NCBI RefSeq assembly: GCF_024345225.1 | Contig: NZ_BROD01000001.1 | Location: 3,484,516-3,548,515 of the forward strand | Length of the DNA stretch: 64,000 bases | Direction of reading: 5' to 3' | Source of the DNA: Clostridium sp. TW13 | GTDB taxonomy: Bacteria > Bacillota > Clostridia > Clostridiales > Clostridiaceae | Part shown: piece after piece, positions 33,994 to 43,099 of the stretch | Position numbering within the stretch: position 1 is the stretch's first letter | Layout of the letters: the number at the start of each line of letters is the position of its first letter | The notes under the pieces: generated by a model | Seen by the model: the letters and a program-made list of their open reading frames with translations, nothing else | Databases searched by the model: none | Told to the model about the DNA's origin: nothing | Translations under genes and position numbers: made by a program

Positions 33994-35016
33994 TTAACGT
34001 ATAGACTCTACAAACATTGAAATATCATATGGTCCAAATTCTCTGTTAGCTGTGACAGTTACTTCAACTTGCGATGTTGGATAGAATGATGACATAAATC
34101 TCAATCCTGGATCACCACCAGTGACGTAGTACTTCAATATTCCATCTTCTCTTTTTATAATCCAAACCCCATATCCATAATACACATCATTTTCTACATA
34201 TATATGTGGTGTTAACATCTTCTCAGTCATTTCTTTACTTAATAGCTTATAACTAAATAATCCTTGCCATAACTTGCTGATATCTTCAACTGTTACAAAC
34301 ACACCACCATCTGGTCCACCTACTATAGGTATTGAATACATATTAGTTTTTAGTGTACCATCTGCCTCTTCTATATAACCGTAAGCGCACTTTTCCGGCA
34401 GCATATCAAGAGCAAAATAGCCTGAATCTTTCATTCCAACTACATCAAAAATATTCTCTTTGACGAAGTCTGGAAAACTCATTCCTGATACATGTTCTAC
34501 AACTAGTCCCAATGCTACAAATCCAGAATTACAATATGAAAATTTTTCACCTGGATTAAACTTCATAGTTCCCTTTTGAAGCAAAGGGACAAAACTTTTT
34601 GGATTCCTAAGTATATACATAGGTGTATTCATCCATAGTGCTCCATCATCTTCTATGACTCCTTCATTAAAGTAATCGGGGATACCAGAACTGTGTGTAA
34701 CCAATTGATGTATTGTTATATTGTCATCATAATTAGGGAATTCTACATCTATGCAATCTTTTAGTAATGTATCAAAAGTTAGTAGTCCTTTATCAACCAA
34801 TTTGCAGATACTTATTCCCGTAAGTATCTTTGCTCCTGATGCAATTCCAAAACGAGTATTTGCAGTATTCTTAATTTTATTACTTATATCTGAAAAACCA
34901 AAACCATCTTCAAAAATTGTTTCACCCTTTTCTTTTACTAATACTGCTCCTGAAAAATCTTCTATACTATTAATCTTTTCTTTAATAGCTTGTACTTTAT
35001 TGTCTAATATTTTCAT
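33994..35016 (-). CDS. Beta-lactamase-family serine hydrolase (class C-like)
   Basis: A 340-residue cytoplasmic protein of the beta-lactamase/penicillin-binding class C superfamily. The catalytic S-x-x-K is in FGIASGAKIL, the Tyr-x-Asn motif is YCNSG, and a GGDPG segment stands where the K/H-T/S-G triad would be. No signal peptide, so it is probably an esterase or peptidase rather than an antibiotic-hydrolysing enzyme. A structured repeat of 125 bp lies 24 bp upstream of its start and may carry its leader. Confidence 0.88.
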   Translation of the reverse strand: MKILDNKVQAIKEKINSIEDFSGAVLVKEKGETIFEDGFGFSDISNKIKNTANTRFGIASGAKILTGISICKLVDKGLLTFDTLLKDCIDVEFPNYDDNITIHQLVTHSSGIPDYFNEGVIEDDGALWMNTPMYILRNPKSFVPLLQKGTMKFNPGEKFSYCNSGFVALGLVVEHVSGMSFPDFVKENIFDVVGMKDSGYFALDMLPEKCAYGYIEEADGTLKTNMYSIPIVGGPDGGVFVTVEDISKLWQGLFSYKLLSKEMTEKMLTPHIYVENDVYYGYGVWIIKREDGILKYYVTGGDPGLRFMSSFYPTSQVEVTVTANREFGPYDISMFVESIR

Positions 35017-35040
35017 GCTTATATAACCCCACCCTTTTAT

Positions 35041-35165
35041 CCGATAGCTAGCATCCGTAACACTCCAACTTCTTTAAGTTGGAGATAACGGCTGCACGCT
35101 CCTGGATAAGTTCAACTAAGATTCAGATGGGGATCAAACCCCACCTGAATCAAGTTTCACTTGAT
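35041..35165. repeat. Structured repeat element bounded by TTTAT and TTGAT, short copy
   Basis: A 125-bp element directly after TTTAT and ending in TTGAT, like 10988-11232 but with only CTTT in the apex of the CTCCAACTT/AAGTTGGAG stem. Outer TTATCC/GGATAA and CCGT/ACGG pairs and the second GATTCAG..CCCC..CTGAATC hairpin are kept. It fills the space between the HxlR gene and the serine hydrolase gene. Confidence 0.6.
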
Positions 35166-35170
35166 AATTA

Positions 35171-35512
35171 TTAATCATTGACACTTGCATCAGGTTTGTT
35201 TTTCGCCCCCCATTCTGACATAAGCGTTAATATCGGTATTAATGATTCACCTTTTTCTGTTAACGAATACTCTACTTTAGGTGGAATTTGAGGATACTCT
35301 TTTCTATTAATCAAATTTTCAGATTCAAGTTCTTTTAATTGTTGACTAAGCATTTTATGAGTAATTGATGGCATATTCTTTTTTATCTCTCCATACCTTA
35401 ATACTTTATTTTGAAATAATTTATACAATATAAGCCACTTCCACCTTCCTCCAACTGCTGATAATGTATATGAGATAGAGCAATTTCCTTCATCTAATGA
35501 CCATTTTTTCAT
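35171..35512 (-). CDS. HxlR-family transcriptional regulator
   Basis: A 113-residue winged-helix protein of the HxlR/MarR-like type: GNCSISYTLSAVGGRWKWLI with the conserved Cys near residue 11, the recognition part ITHKMLSQQLKELES, and a wing ending VEYSLTEKGESLIPIL. The N-terminal Cys acts as a redox or electrophile sensor in several relatives. It is divergent from the Bcr/CflA-type efflux gene, the likely target, with an AGTAT/ATACT inverted repeat between them. Confidence 0.9.
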   Translation of the reverse strand: MKKWSLDEGNCSISYTLSAVGGRWKWLILYKLFQNKVLRYGEIKKNMPSITHKMLSQQLKELESENLINRKEYPQIPPKVEYSLTEKGESLIPILTLMSEWGAKNKPDASVND

Positions 35513-35530
35513 ATTACTTTCCTTTCATAT

Positions 35531-35555
35531 AGTATCTTACTTTAAAGTGCATACT
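35531..35555. promoter_or_regulatory. Candidate HxlR operator
   Basis: AGTAT (35531-35535) and ATACT (35551-35555) frame a 25-bp imperfect palindrome in the divergent HxlR/efflux promoter region. Confidence 0.35.
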
Positions 35556-35616
35556 TACTTTTATATTAATAATTATATACAATTTAAACTAGTTAATCAA
35601 AAGGAGAGATGCTCAA

Positions 35617-36810
35617 ATGAAAATTCAAAATTCTATATTACCAAAACGAAATATATATTTTTTAGTAGTAATAGTTCCGTTCCTAATGGGACTTGGTGTT
35701 GATTTATATGTCCCCTCATTACCTATGGTCACAAGCTACTTTCATACAAGTGCTAATTTAGTACAATTAACTATAAGCCTCTATTTATTAGGGTATGGTA
35801 TAGGACAAGTAGTTCTTGGAGTATTATCTGATAGCTTTGGAAGAAAAAAAATTTTAATCTTATGCGCATTATCTTTTTCTCTTATTAGTTTTGCTTCTAT
35901 TCTATCTTCTAATATCTTCATATTTCAAACTTTTCGCTTTTTACAAGGAATTTGTGTTGCTGGATTAGCTGTTGTAGTAAGAGCCGTACTGGTAGATGTT
36001 TTTTCTGGAATTGAATTAAGGAAAGCAACTACTTATTTTACACTTAGCTGGTCATTAGGTCCAATCCTTGCGCCTTTCATTGGAAGTAACCTAGAAAAAT
36101 GTTTTGGATGGAAATCAAACTTCTATGTTTTCTGCATTTATGGATTATTTATTTTTATATATTCACTTATAAGATTTAAAGAAACAAACTTGAACCTAAC
36201 TCAATTTAACATCACCAAAACTTATAGCACTCTTAGTAGTATCATCACACATCCAACCTTTATGCTTATTAGTACTATATCTGCTCTTGGTTATGGAGCT
36301 ATAGTTTTATTTAATGCAGTAGGTCCATTTCTTATTGAAGTATTATTAAAATATTCTGTTGTTGAATACGGAACCTTTGCATTAATATTAGGCTTTGCCT
36401 ATTTTTTCGGCACTATATCAAATAGTATAGCTATTAAGTTTTTTAATTCTAACATACTTCTACATTTTGGCTTAATTGCTTCATTAAGTGGTAGCATATT
36501 CATGTTACTATTAGGAATTCTGTTACATATAAATTTATATATTATTTTAATTCCTGTTTTTATTATATTTTTCTTTATAGGTTTTATTGTGCCAAATGCT
36601 CTTGCTCTTACTATGTCTCTATTTTCTAACAGCGCTGGATCAGCTAGTGCGATCTTCGGCACTATAACAGGAATAGTAGTCTTTATCGTAATCTCATTAG
36701 GTAGCAATTTAAAAACTAATTCTCAAATTCCTCTAACCTTTATTTATATGTTTATATTTGTTGTATCAACCATACTATTCGTATTATCAAAGAAAATTAA
36801 AAATAAGTAA
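35617..36810 (+). CDS. Bcr/CflA-type MFS drug-efflux transporter
   Basis: A 397-residue, 12-helix transporter. The N-terminal GLGVDLYVPSLPMV (Asp in helix 1) and GQVVLGVLSDSFGRKKIL are typical of the Bcr/CflA group, as is RFLQGICVAG. Helix 5 carries the GPILAPFIG motif. Members export bicyclomycin, chloramphenicol, sulfonamides or cysteine. It starts with ATG after AAAGGAGAG and is divergent from the HxlR regulator. It ends at a bidirectional terminator facing the metal/tetrapyrrole operon. Confidence 0.88.
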   Translation: MKIQNSILPKRNIYFLVVIVPFLMGLGVDLYVPSLPMVTSYFHTSANLVQLTISLYLLGYGIGQVVLGVLSDSFGRKKILILCALSFSLISFASILSSNIFIFQTFRFLQGICVAGLAVVVRAVLVDVFSGIELRKATTYFTLSWSLGPILAPFIGSNLEKCFGWKSNFYVFCIYGLFIFIYSLIRFKETNLNLTQFNITKTYSTLSSIITHPTFMLISTISALGYGAIVLFNAVGPFLIEVLLKYSVVEYGTFALILGFAYFFGTISNSIAIKFFNSNILLHFGLIASLSGSIFMLLLGILLHINLYIILIPVFIIFFFIGFIVPNALALTMSLFSNSAGSASAIFGTITGIVVFIVISLGSNLKTNSQIPLTFIYMFIFVVSTILFVLSKKIKNK

Positions 36811-36817
36811 AATATAA

Positions 36818-36858
36818 AAGTGCTTAGATATCTCTTTATAAAAGTTATCTAAGCACTT
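36818..36858. terminator. Bidirectional terminator
   Basis: A perfect 13-bp stem AAGTGCTTAGATA with TATCTAAGCACTT. It ends both the efflux gene (plus) and the long minus-strand heme/siroheme unit. Confidence 0.85.
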
Positions 36859-36898
36859 ATCTTTAAATAATATATAATTTTATCTTGAAATAAGTTAT

Positions 36899-37909
36899 CT
36901 AATTATTCTTCAGCACTTCACCTTTTCTAAGATTTGCTCTCATATCGTTGATGATATTGTCCATTTCTTCTAGCTTCTTTAATATGCTTTTTTCTTCTTC
37001 GCCTGTTTCTATTATCTTATAGATGCCCCCATTTTTAATTACGATTCTCTTATCAGCCATAAGGGCTAAACTTGGATCATGGGTTGCCATAAGTACAATT
37101 TTTTCTTCATTAACAAGGAAGTTTAAAGCCTTCTTTCTATCTATTCCTGCATTTTCTATCTCATCTATTAATACTATAGGAGAGGTACTTAAAATTGCAG
37201 TATCTGCTATCATCAATGCTCTTGATTGGCCTCCACTTAGGCCTGTTATAGCAGTATCCATATTAAACTTTTCTCCAGCAAGTTCATTTGCTGCTTCTAC
37301 TATTTTATTTATAACTTCTTCTTCGTTATCAACCATTCTGCTTCTTGCATGTAACTCTAAGAATTCTCTTACAGTTAAATCCATAACAAAGTTCATGTTT
37401 TGTGACAGCTGAGCCACCAATTTGTTACTTGTAGAAAATCTATTACTTTTATCAGGCAGTTCACCATTAACTAAAATTGTTCTTTCTGTAGGGGTATCCT
37501 TATTGGCAGTCCATTCTATATCAGCAAGAAGTCTGCTTTTACCAGACCCTGTTGGCCCTACTATTGATATTATTTCACTCTTGTTTATAGTTAACTGCTC
37601 AAAATTTTCTTTATTGCCGTACTTATCTTTACCAGCTATTATAGTGATTGAATCTACTCTATCCTTGTCTAAGCCTAAAAATTCTAGCATTTGATTTATG
37701 TAAACTTCTAAATCAGCCTTAATTTTGTCTACATCTATTGCCCATTCATCGATATCTTCTCTTGTAAAATGATTTAAATATTCATTTAATGTCCTTTGCT
37801 CAAAACCTGATATATCTAGCTTGTTATTTTCAAAGAAAGATAACACAAAAGGATATTTATTTTCTAAATCACTAAGCTTCATTGCTTCTAATTCTTTTAT
37901 CTTAACCAT
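36899..37909 (-). CDS. Permease-less ABC ATPase with an N-terminal ScdA_N/DUF1858-like helical domain
   Basis: About 336 residues. Residues 1-100 are helical and start with a module (ENKYPFVLSFFENNKLDISG, then TLNEYLNHF) resembling the ScdA_N/DUF1858 type. Residues 105-320 are an ABC ATPase: GPTGSGKSRLLADIEW, LSGGQSRALMIAD, IVLIDEIENAGID, and the His switch LMATHDPSLALMADKR. No permease gene is nearby. It overlaps the GTPase gene by 8 nt and starts after AGGTGA. The Walker B continuation IENAG differs from importer ATPases, so a soluble machine such as a metal or cofactor loader is more likely than membrane transport. Confidence 0.8.
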   Translation of the reverse strand: MVKIKELEAMKLSDLENKYPFVLSFFENNKLDISGFEQRTLNEYLNHFTREDIDEWAIDVDKIKADLEVYINQMLEFLGLDKDRVDSITIIAGKDKYGNKENFEQLTINKSEIISIVGPTGSGKSRLLADIEWTANKDTPTERTILVNGELPDKSNRFSTSNKLVAQLSQNMNFVMDLTVREFLELHARSRMVDNEEEVINKIVEAANELAGEKFNMDTAITGLSGGQSRALMIADTAILSTSPIVLIDEIENAGIDRKKALNFLVNEEKIVLMATHDPSLALMADKRIVIKNGGIYKIIETGEEEKSILKKLEEMDNIINDMRANLRKGEVLKNN

Positions 37910-38603
37910 TGTTATCACCTATATTAATCTTTCTTACATTACCCATCTGATATTGTTCTCCAATCTTAGTTTCCCCTAAACAATATGAACATAAGGATGA
38001 AGGCATAGGGAATCTCAATTGTCTTCCATTAACAGTTTCAATTTGCTCCTGCTCATCATATACAAGAGTGCTGAACTCATAAGCGCCTTGTCCTGTCAAA
38101 CCATTAACTGGGATGATAATAGCTTGAGGATTTACAGAGTTAACTCTTGATGCAAAAACCTCTCTCTCTGCTTGAGATACTATATCTCCCTTTGTAATTA
38201 CTATGATATCTGCTGATTTTAACATTGGTCCTATTTTCTTAGGTGTATTTATACCACTCAAATTATCTATCACACAAATTGATTTTATTCCCTTTATATA
38301 TGGAGAACATCTATTACATAAACCAGCACTTTCAGTTATAAGAAGGTCTAAGTTTTCTTTTACTCCCCAATTCACTACCTCTTCAATGTTACTTGCAAAA
38401 TAATGGTCAGGACATAAAGAACCAGAAAGTCCTTTTTTAACTGGCACTCCTGCCTTTTTATATAGGATATCATCATCTGTATATAAGCAGTCAAACTTAA
38501 CTACACCAACAGATAATCCTCTGCTTTTAATAGCTTCTATGGTTTTTAGTATTAATGAGGTCTTACCTGAAGAAGGAGGTCCTGATATAGTTACTAAATT
38601 CAT
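37902..38603 (-). CDS. HypB/UreG-like G3E GTPase
   Basis: A 233-residue P-loop protein: GPPSSGKTSLI (Walker A), ESAGLCNRC in the place of the UreG/HypB switch, and TKGD as the guanine-specific motif. Six Cys occur in three groups: GSLCPDHYF, LCNRCSPY and LCSYCLGE. These could hold a metal or an Fe-S cluster. The G3E family (HypB, UreG, CobW, MeaB) powers metal or cofactor insertion. It overlaps the substrate-binding gene by 1 nt and the ATPase gene by 8 nt, so the three products are probably made together. Confidence 0.75.
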   Translation of the reverse strand: MNLVTISGPPSSGKTSLILKTIEAIKSRGLSVGVVKFDCLYTDDDILYKKAGVPVKKGLSGSLCPDHYFASNIEEVVNWGVKENLDLLITESAGLCNRCSPYIKGIKSICVIDNLSGINTPKKIGPMLKSADIIVITKGDIVSQAEREVFASRVNSVNPQAIIIPVNGLTGQGAYEFSTLVYDEQEQIETVNGRQLRFPMPSSLCSYCLGETKIGEQYQMGNVRKINIGDNNG

Positions 38604-39826
38604 TATCTGTCAACTCCTTTTGAAGCATTGTGGAATATCTCTTCACACTTTCTTATTAAAGCTGAAATATCATGTTCATTTATAAAATCCCATCCAAGCC
38701 ACATATATTTATTTTCCTTTGGTAATAGATTATCTACCTCTGGATGTACACTTGGAAATCTTCCATCATGAGATAGGATTTCTCCAACCTTCTTTGAAGC
38801 AAAGAAATCAACTATAGGCTTTAATTGTGTTGCCTTTTCCTTCTTACTTAGCATAAATATTGGACTTATAATTGCTCCATCCTTAGGCCATACAGGAACC
38901 ATAGGACTGTCTTCTCTAAGCATCTTTGTAAAGAAGTATGGCATTATTGTAACTGCTGGCTTATCAGATACTTTTATTTGAAGCTTCACCATTTCTGATG
39001 GATGTAAACTCTTCTTTAAGCTTCTTCCTAACTTTCTTATACCTTCTTCACCATAGTTCTTGTAAATATTAAGTAAGATTGAGTTAAATAAATCTAAATC
39101 CATTACTGGTAGACTTACGCTATTCTCAAATTCCTCATCCAATATATCTTCCCAACTTGTTGGTGCTTTTCTTCCGTTTAATTCTTCATGATTTACTACT
39201 ATAACTGCAGCCACAGTTCCTACAATTGAATATTGCTTATTTGGGTCCATTAATTCTATATCTGTATTATGAAAATCAGAATTATAATGATCTATCCCTG
39301 TAATATCTTCAAAGATATTTTTTGCTTTGTATTTTCCAAACAGCTCTTTATCAAAAAACAATTCAAAACCTGCTGACATAAATAAATCTGGTAAAGCATC
39401 CTCTGATTGTTCTTTTAATGCATCCTTTATCCAGCCTATTCCTACAGAAGCTGCCTTTAATTCATAATCTAAATTAAAATCAAAGTTTTGTTCAGCAACC
39501 CAGCTCTCAAAATTTTCTGTTAGTGGCACTCTAACTGGGCAAGGTAATACTCCCACAATCTTTACTGAATCCTTTTTATCTGATGCTTCACTTACACCAT
39601 TATTATTAGCTTCAATTCTCTCTACTAGCTGCTCTACAAAGTTTTCTATATTTATCTTCTTTAACTTTAGTGCATTTTCTAAGGAAATTGATTGTCCAAA
39701 AGCTTTTCTTAAATTTTCATCTTTAATATTATCAAAGCCTACTGATATTAATAATTCTATAGCCTCAGCATATTTTTCTGTAATATTATATAGTGTATCT
39801 TTTATATCAAAATATTTATTACTCAT
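38603..39826 (-). CDS. Cytoplasmic substrate-binding-like protein with an N-terminal helical DUF1858-like domain
   Basis: About 407 residues with no signal peptide or lipobox. Residues 1-75 are helical (YAEAIELLISVGFDNIKDEN, DUF1858-like). From about residue 100 (IVGVLPCPVRVPL) it folds like a periplasmic substrate-binding protein of the iron/thiamine type: DLFMSAGFELFF, GTVAAVIVVNHEEL and SWEDILDEEF, closing with GRFPSVHPEV. A binding protein that stays in the cytoplasm must act as a carrier or sensor. It lies 75 nt after cbiK and overlaps the GTPase. The start is set by AAAGGAAG. Confidence 0.75.
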   Translation of the reverse strand: MSNKYFDIKDTLYNITEKYAEAIELLISVGFDNIKDENLRKAFGQSISLENALKLKKINIENFVEQLVERIEANNNGVSEASDKKDSVKIVGVLPCPVRVPLTENFESWVAEQNFDFNLDYELKAASVGIGWIKDALKEQSEDALPDLFMSAGFELFFDKELFGKYKAKNIFEDITGIDHYNSDFHNTDIELMDPNKQYSIVGTVAAVIVVNHEELNGRKAPTSWEDILDEEFENSVSLPVMDLDLFNSILLNIYKNYGEEGIRKLGRSLKKSLHPSEMVKLQIKVSDKPAVTIMPYFFTKMLREDSPMVPVWPKDGAIISPIFMLSKKEKATQLKPIVDFFASKKVGEILSHDGRFPSVHPEVDNLLPKENKYMWLGWDFINEHDISALIRKCEEIFHNASKGVDR

Positions 39827-39910
39827 ATTTTTCATCTTCCTTTATCATTCTAAATTACTTTATGTATTTAGTTTACCACTAAAAGATAAAAAAATCGGTA
39901 TCATTTGTTA

Positions 39911-40696
39911 CTATATATCATCTATCAATTTTCTTAAATCTCTTAAGAAAAATTCTTGAAAACCTGTCATTTCTCCTAAGCCTATAAGCTTTTCTTCAAC
40001 ATGAATTTCTTCTCTTTCTAAGATACTTTTCCACGACCTAGGTGATGTGGAAACTAGGTCTTTTTTCGCATGAAATCCTGCTACAATCAAAAAAGGCATA
40101 AGTAAAACTTCTTTAATATTGTTGTTATGCAAACTTGTTAAAACCCAATCAAAAGAAGGCTCTCCTTCTACTGCCCCAACAAAAACTTTACTCAAACCAC
40201 AACTTCTAAATGCATCATTTAGCTCTAGATAACACTTATTAGCTGAAGTCTTTGTTCCATGAACTGCAACTACTGTAACCTTATTTACCTTAAAATTATC
40301 TTTTATACTATTTATAAAATCAAATGTTCTCGCCTTATCATTCTCTATAAGTGCAGGATTACCTACTATTATTTTTCTTAATTTTGATTCTTTCTTAAAC
40401 TCATCAACAACATCTTTCAATATTTTATATTCAACACCACAAACGATATATAGAGGCTGAATAACTAGCTCTTCATATCCTAACTCCTCTATTTCAATAA
40501 GTGCTTCTAAAGGAGTATTTACTTTAGTGCTATACTTACTCTTCAATTTTGAAATAATCTTTTCTGAGAAAAAAGCCCTAAAGACTTCATATTCTTTAAA
40601 TTCATTTCTAACCCTGTGCTCAAATTTCATTATTGAAGCCTCCAGAGCTGCTATATCTGAAGTCCCATTACTTACAATTAATATAGCTTTTTTCAT
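39911..40696 (-). CDS. cbiK: Anaerobic sirohydrochlorin cobaltochelatase CbiK
   Basis: A 261-residue cytoplasmic chelatase starting KKAILIVSNGTSD, as in CbiK. The two His that bind the metal are in VVAVHGTKTSANKCY and LIVAGFHAKKDL. It inserts Co(II) into sirohydrochlorin in the anaerobic cobamide route. The same fold can also load Fe to give siroheme, the cofactor of AsrC upstream. It is 42 nt after hemL in the same direction. Cobalt versus iron specificity cannot be read from the sequence. Confidence 0.88.
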   Translation of the reverse strand: MKKAILIVSNGTSDIAALEASIMKFEHRVRNEFKEYEVFRAFFSEKIISKLKSKYSTKVNTPLEALIEIEELGYEELVIQPLYIVCGVEYKILKDVVDEFKKESKLRKIIVGNPALIENDKARTFDFINSIKDNFKVNKVTVVAVHGTKTSANKCYLELNDAFRSCGLSKVFVGAVEGEPSFDWVLTSLHNNNIKEVLLMPFLIVAGFHAKKDLVSTSPRSWKSILEREEIHVEEKLIGLGEMTGFQEFFLRDLRKLIDDI

Positions 40697-40738
40697 GCTA
40701 TCAACCTTCCTATATAAAAATAAACCTGCTTCTATTAA

Positions 40739-42013
40739 CTACACTTGAAATTTTCTAAAAGCATCAAGAAATTCTTCAATATCCTTATCACTATGCTTTA
40801 CTGAAAGAAACATAGCCTCATATTGAGATGGTGGAAGATTGAATCCACTCTTTAACATATGGGTGAAAAATCTTTTAAAAAGATTTGTATCACAGCTCAT
40901 AACATCCTCATATAAAGTAACCTTATCTTTATTAGTGAAAAATACAGTCATCATACCTCCACATCTATTTACTACTAAAGGAATTCCTTTTTCTTTAGCT
41001 ATTGCTTTCATCCCTTCCTGAAGCTTAAGACCTAATGAATCTATATGTTGATAATACTCATGATTATTATAAAGCTTTGTCAAGGTAGCTAAGCCAGCTG
41101 CCATAACCACTGGATTTCCTGACATTGTTCCTGCTTGATATACATCTCCTAGTGGTGAAAGTTTCTCCATTACATCTCTTCTTCCACCATAAGCACCACA
41201 TGGAAGTCCTCCCCCCATTATTTTTGCATAAGTTACTAAGTCAGGTTTAACTTTAAATAAACTTTGTGCCCCTTTATAGCTTACTCTAAACCCACTCATT
41301 ACCTCATCAAATATAAGCAACGTTCCGTGCTTATCACATAATGCCCTCAGTTCCTCCATAAATTCATTCTCAGCTTTTACAACTCCCATATTCCCTGCTA
41401 CAGGTTCTATAATTACAGCTGCTAATTCTTCACCATATTTATTAAAAACTTGTCTTATGTTTTCTATATTATTGTATTGACCGACTATTGTATTTTTTAT
41501 ACTTTCTTCAGGAACACCTGCACTGCCTGGAATTCCTTCCGTTAGAAGTCCAGAACCTGCACTAACTAAAAATCCATCAAAGTGTCCATGATAACAGCCT
41601 GCAAATTTTAGTATCTTATCTCTTCCTGTATAACCTCTTGCAAGCTTTACTGCACTCATGGTAGCCTCTGTACCTGAATTCACCATCCTCACCATTTCAA
41701 CGTTATCCAAAGTTGTACACATATGTTTTGCAAGCCTAAGTTCAAGTTCTGTAGATGCTCCAAAGGCTATTGCATTTTCACAGGTATCTTTTATAGCTTT
41801 TACTACATCTTCATCACAATGTCCTAAAAGCATAGGGCCCCATGCACCTACAAAATCAGTATATCTATTACCTTCCTCATCAAAAATATAAGCTCCGCTT
41901 CCTCTTTTAATTATTGGGGGAGTAAGGTCTACATCTTTAAATGCTCTTACTGGTGAATTTACTCCTCCTGGCATATATTTTTTAGATTCTTCAAAAATCT
42001 CAATATTGCTCAT
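40739..42013 (-). CDS. hemL: Glutamate-1-semialdehyde 2,1-aminomutase HemL
   Basis: A 424-residue PLP enzyme turning glutamate 1-semialdehyde into 5-aminolevulinate, the second step of the C5 pathway begun by HemA. Family motifs: [11 protein letters not shown] at the N-terminus, [24 protein letters not shown] with the PLP Asp, and the Schiff-base Lys in [17 protein letters not shown]. Full length. It sits between hemB and cbiK in the operon, with a 96-nt gap after hemB. Confidence 0.95.
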   Translation of the reverse strand: MSNIEIFEESKKYMPGGVNSPVRAFKDVDLTPPIIKRGSGAYIFDEEGNRYTDFVGAWGPMLLGHCDEDVVKAIKDTCENAIAFGASTELELRLAKHMCTTLDNVEMVRMVNSGTEATMSAVKLARGYTGRDKILKFAGCYHGHFDGFLVSAGSGLLTEGIPGSAGVPEESIKNTIVGQYNNIENIRQVFNKYGEELAAVIIEPVAGNMGVVKAENEFMEELRALCDKHGTLLIFDEVMSGFRVSYKGAQSLFKVKPDLVTYAKIMGGGLPCGAYGGRRDVMEKLSPLGDVYQAGTMSGNPVVMAAGLATLTKLYNNHEYYQHIDSLGLKLQEGMKAIAKEKGIPLVVNRCGGMMTVFFTNKDKVTLYEDVMSCDTNLFKRFFTHMLKSGFNLPPSQYEAMFLSVKHSDKDIEEFLDAFRKFQV

Positions 42014-42109
42014 CTTATCCTCCTAACATTATATAATATCTAATTAATAAACTTCATAAATATTCGAATTATTGCAGTTAACACTGTATTTAAATATAAA
42101 CCGTAAATA

Positions 42110-43099
42110 TTACTTATGGTTTATATTTAAATCTTCCCTTAACCATCTAGATGCTTCTAGGGCATAATAAGTTATTATTATATCCGCACCTGCTCTTTTC
42201 ATTGAAAGAAGCATCTCTAAGGCTATAGCTTTTTCATTAATAAATCCAAAGCTTGCTGCTGCCTTCACCATTGCAAATTCACCACTCACACTATATGCAG
42301 CCACTGGATAATCATATCTATCTCTTGCCCACCTCACCACGTCTAAATAAGATAATGCCGGTTTAACCATGATTATATCAGCACCCTCTTCTATATCTGA
42401 TTCTATCTCTCTCATAGCCTCATTAATGTTTGCAGGGTCCATCTGATAGCTCTTTCTATCTCCAAACTTAGGTGCTGAATTAGCTGCTTCCCTAAAAGGC
42501 CCATAAAATGCTGAGCTGTACTTTGCACTGTAAGCCATTATAGATACGTCTTTAAAACCATTTGAATCTAAAACATCACGAATATAAGCAACTCTTCCAT
42601 CCATCATATCAGATGGTGCTACCATATCTGCTCCTGCCTCCACATGTGAAAGAGCAATTTTACCTAAAAACTCTAAGGTTTTATCATTATCAACCTCATG
42701 ACCATGCAAAATTCCACAGTGACCATGATCAGTATACTCGCACATGCATACATCCGTTATAACCCATAACTCTGGATACAATTCCTTAGCCTTTCTTACT
42801 GCCTTTTGAATTATTCCATCTTTATCAAAGGCTGATGATCCACATTCATCTTTATGTTCTGGAAGTCCAAAGAACATTACTCCATTAACACCACAGTCTA
42901 TAACTTCCTCTAAGATTTCATGTAATCTATCTACCGATACATGATAATTTCCTGGAATCGTAGGTATTTCCTTCTTAATATTTTCTCCCTCAATCACAAA
43001 AATAGGATATATAAAATCCTTTGATGATATAGTTGTCTCTCTTACCAACTCTCTTATAGCTGTATTTTTTCTTAACCTTCTATGTCTCTTATAAAGCAT
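42110..43099 (-). CDS. hemB: Porphobilinogen synthase HemB
   Basis: A 329-residue enzyme that joins two 5-aminolevulinate molecules into porphobilinogen. The metal-site cysteines are in DVCMCEYTDHGHCG (zinc type), the Schiff-base Lys are in MAYSAKYSS and MVKPALSYLD, and the N-terminus has the usual RHRRLRKNTAIREL. Its start overlaps the end of cobA-hemD by 11 nt, so translation is coupled. Confidence 0.95.
   Translation of the reverse strand: MLYKRHRRLRKNTAIRELVRETTISSKDFIYPIFVIEGENIKKEIPTIPGNYHVSVDRLHEILEEVIDCGVNGVMFFGLPEHKDECGSSAFDKDGIIQKAVRKAKELYPELWVITDVCMCEYTDHGHCGILHGHEVDNDKTLEFLGKIALSHVEAGADMVAPSDMMDGRVAYIRDVLDSNGFKDVSIMAYSAKYSSAFYGPFREAANSAPKFGDRKSYQMDPANINEAMREIESDIEEGADIIMVKPALSYLDVVRWARDRYDYPVAAYSVSGEFAMVKAAASFGFINEKAIALEMLLSMKRAGADIIITYYALEASRWLREDLNINHK

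Noticed and set aside
33994-35016. Antibiotic-inactivating class C beta-lactamase
   Set aside because: There is no signal peptide and the third catalytic motif is not the usual K-T-G, so an esterase or peptidase is more likely.
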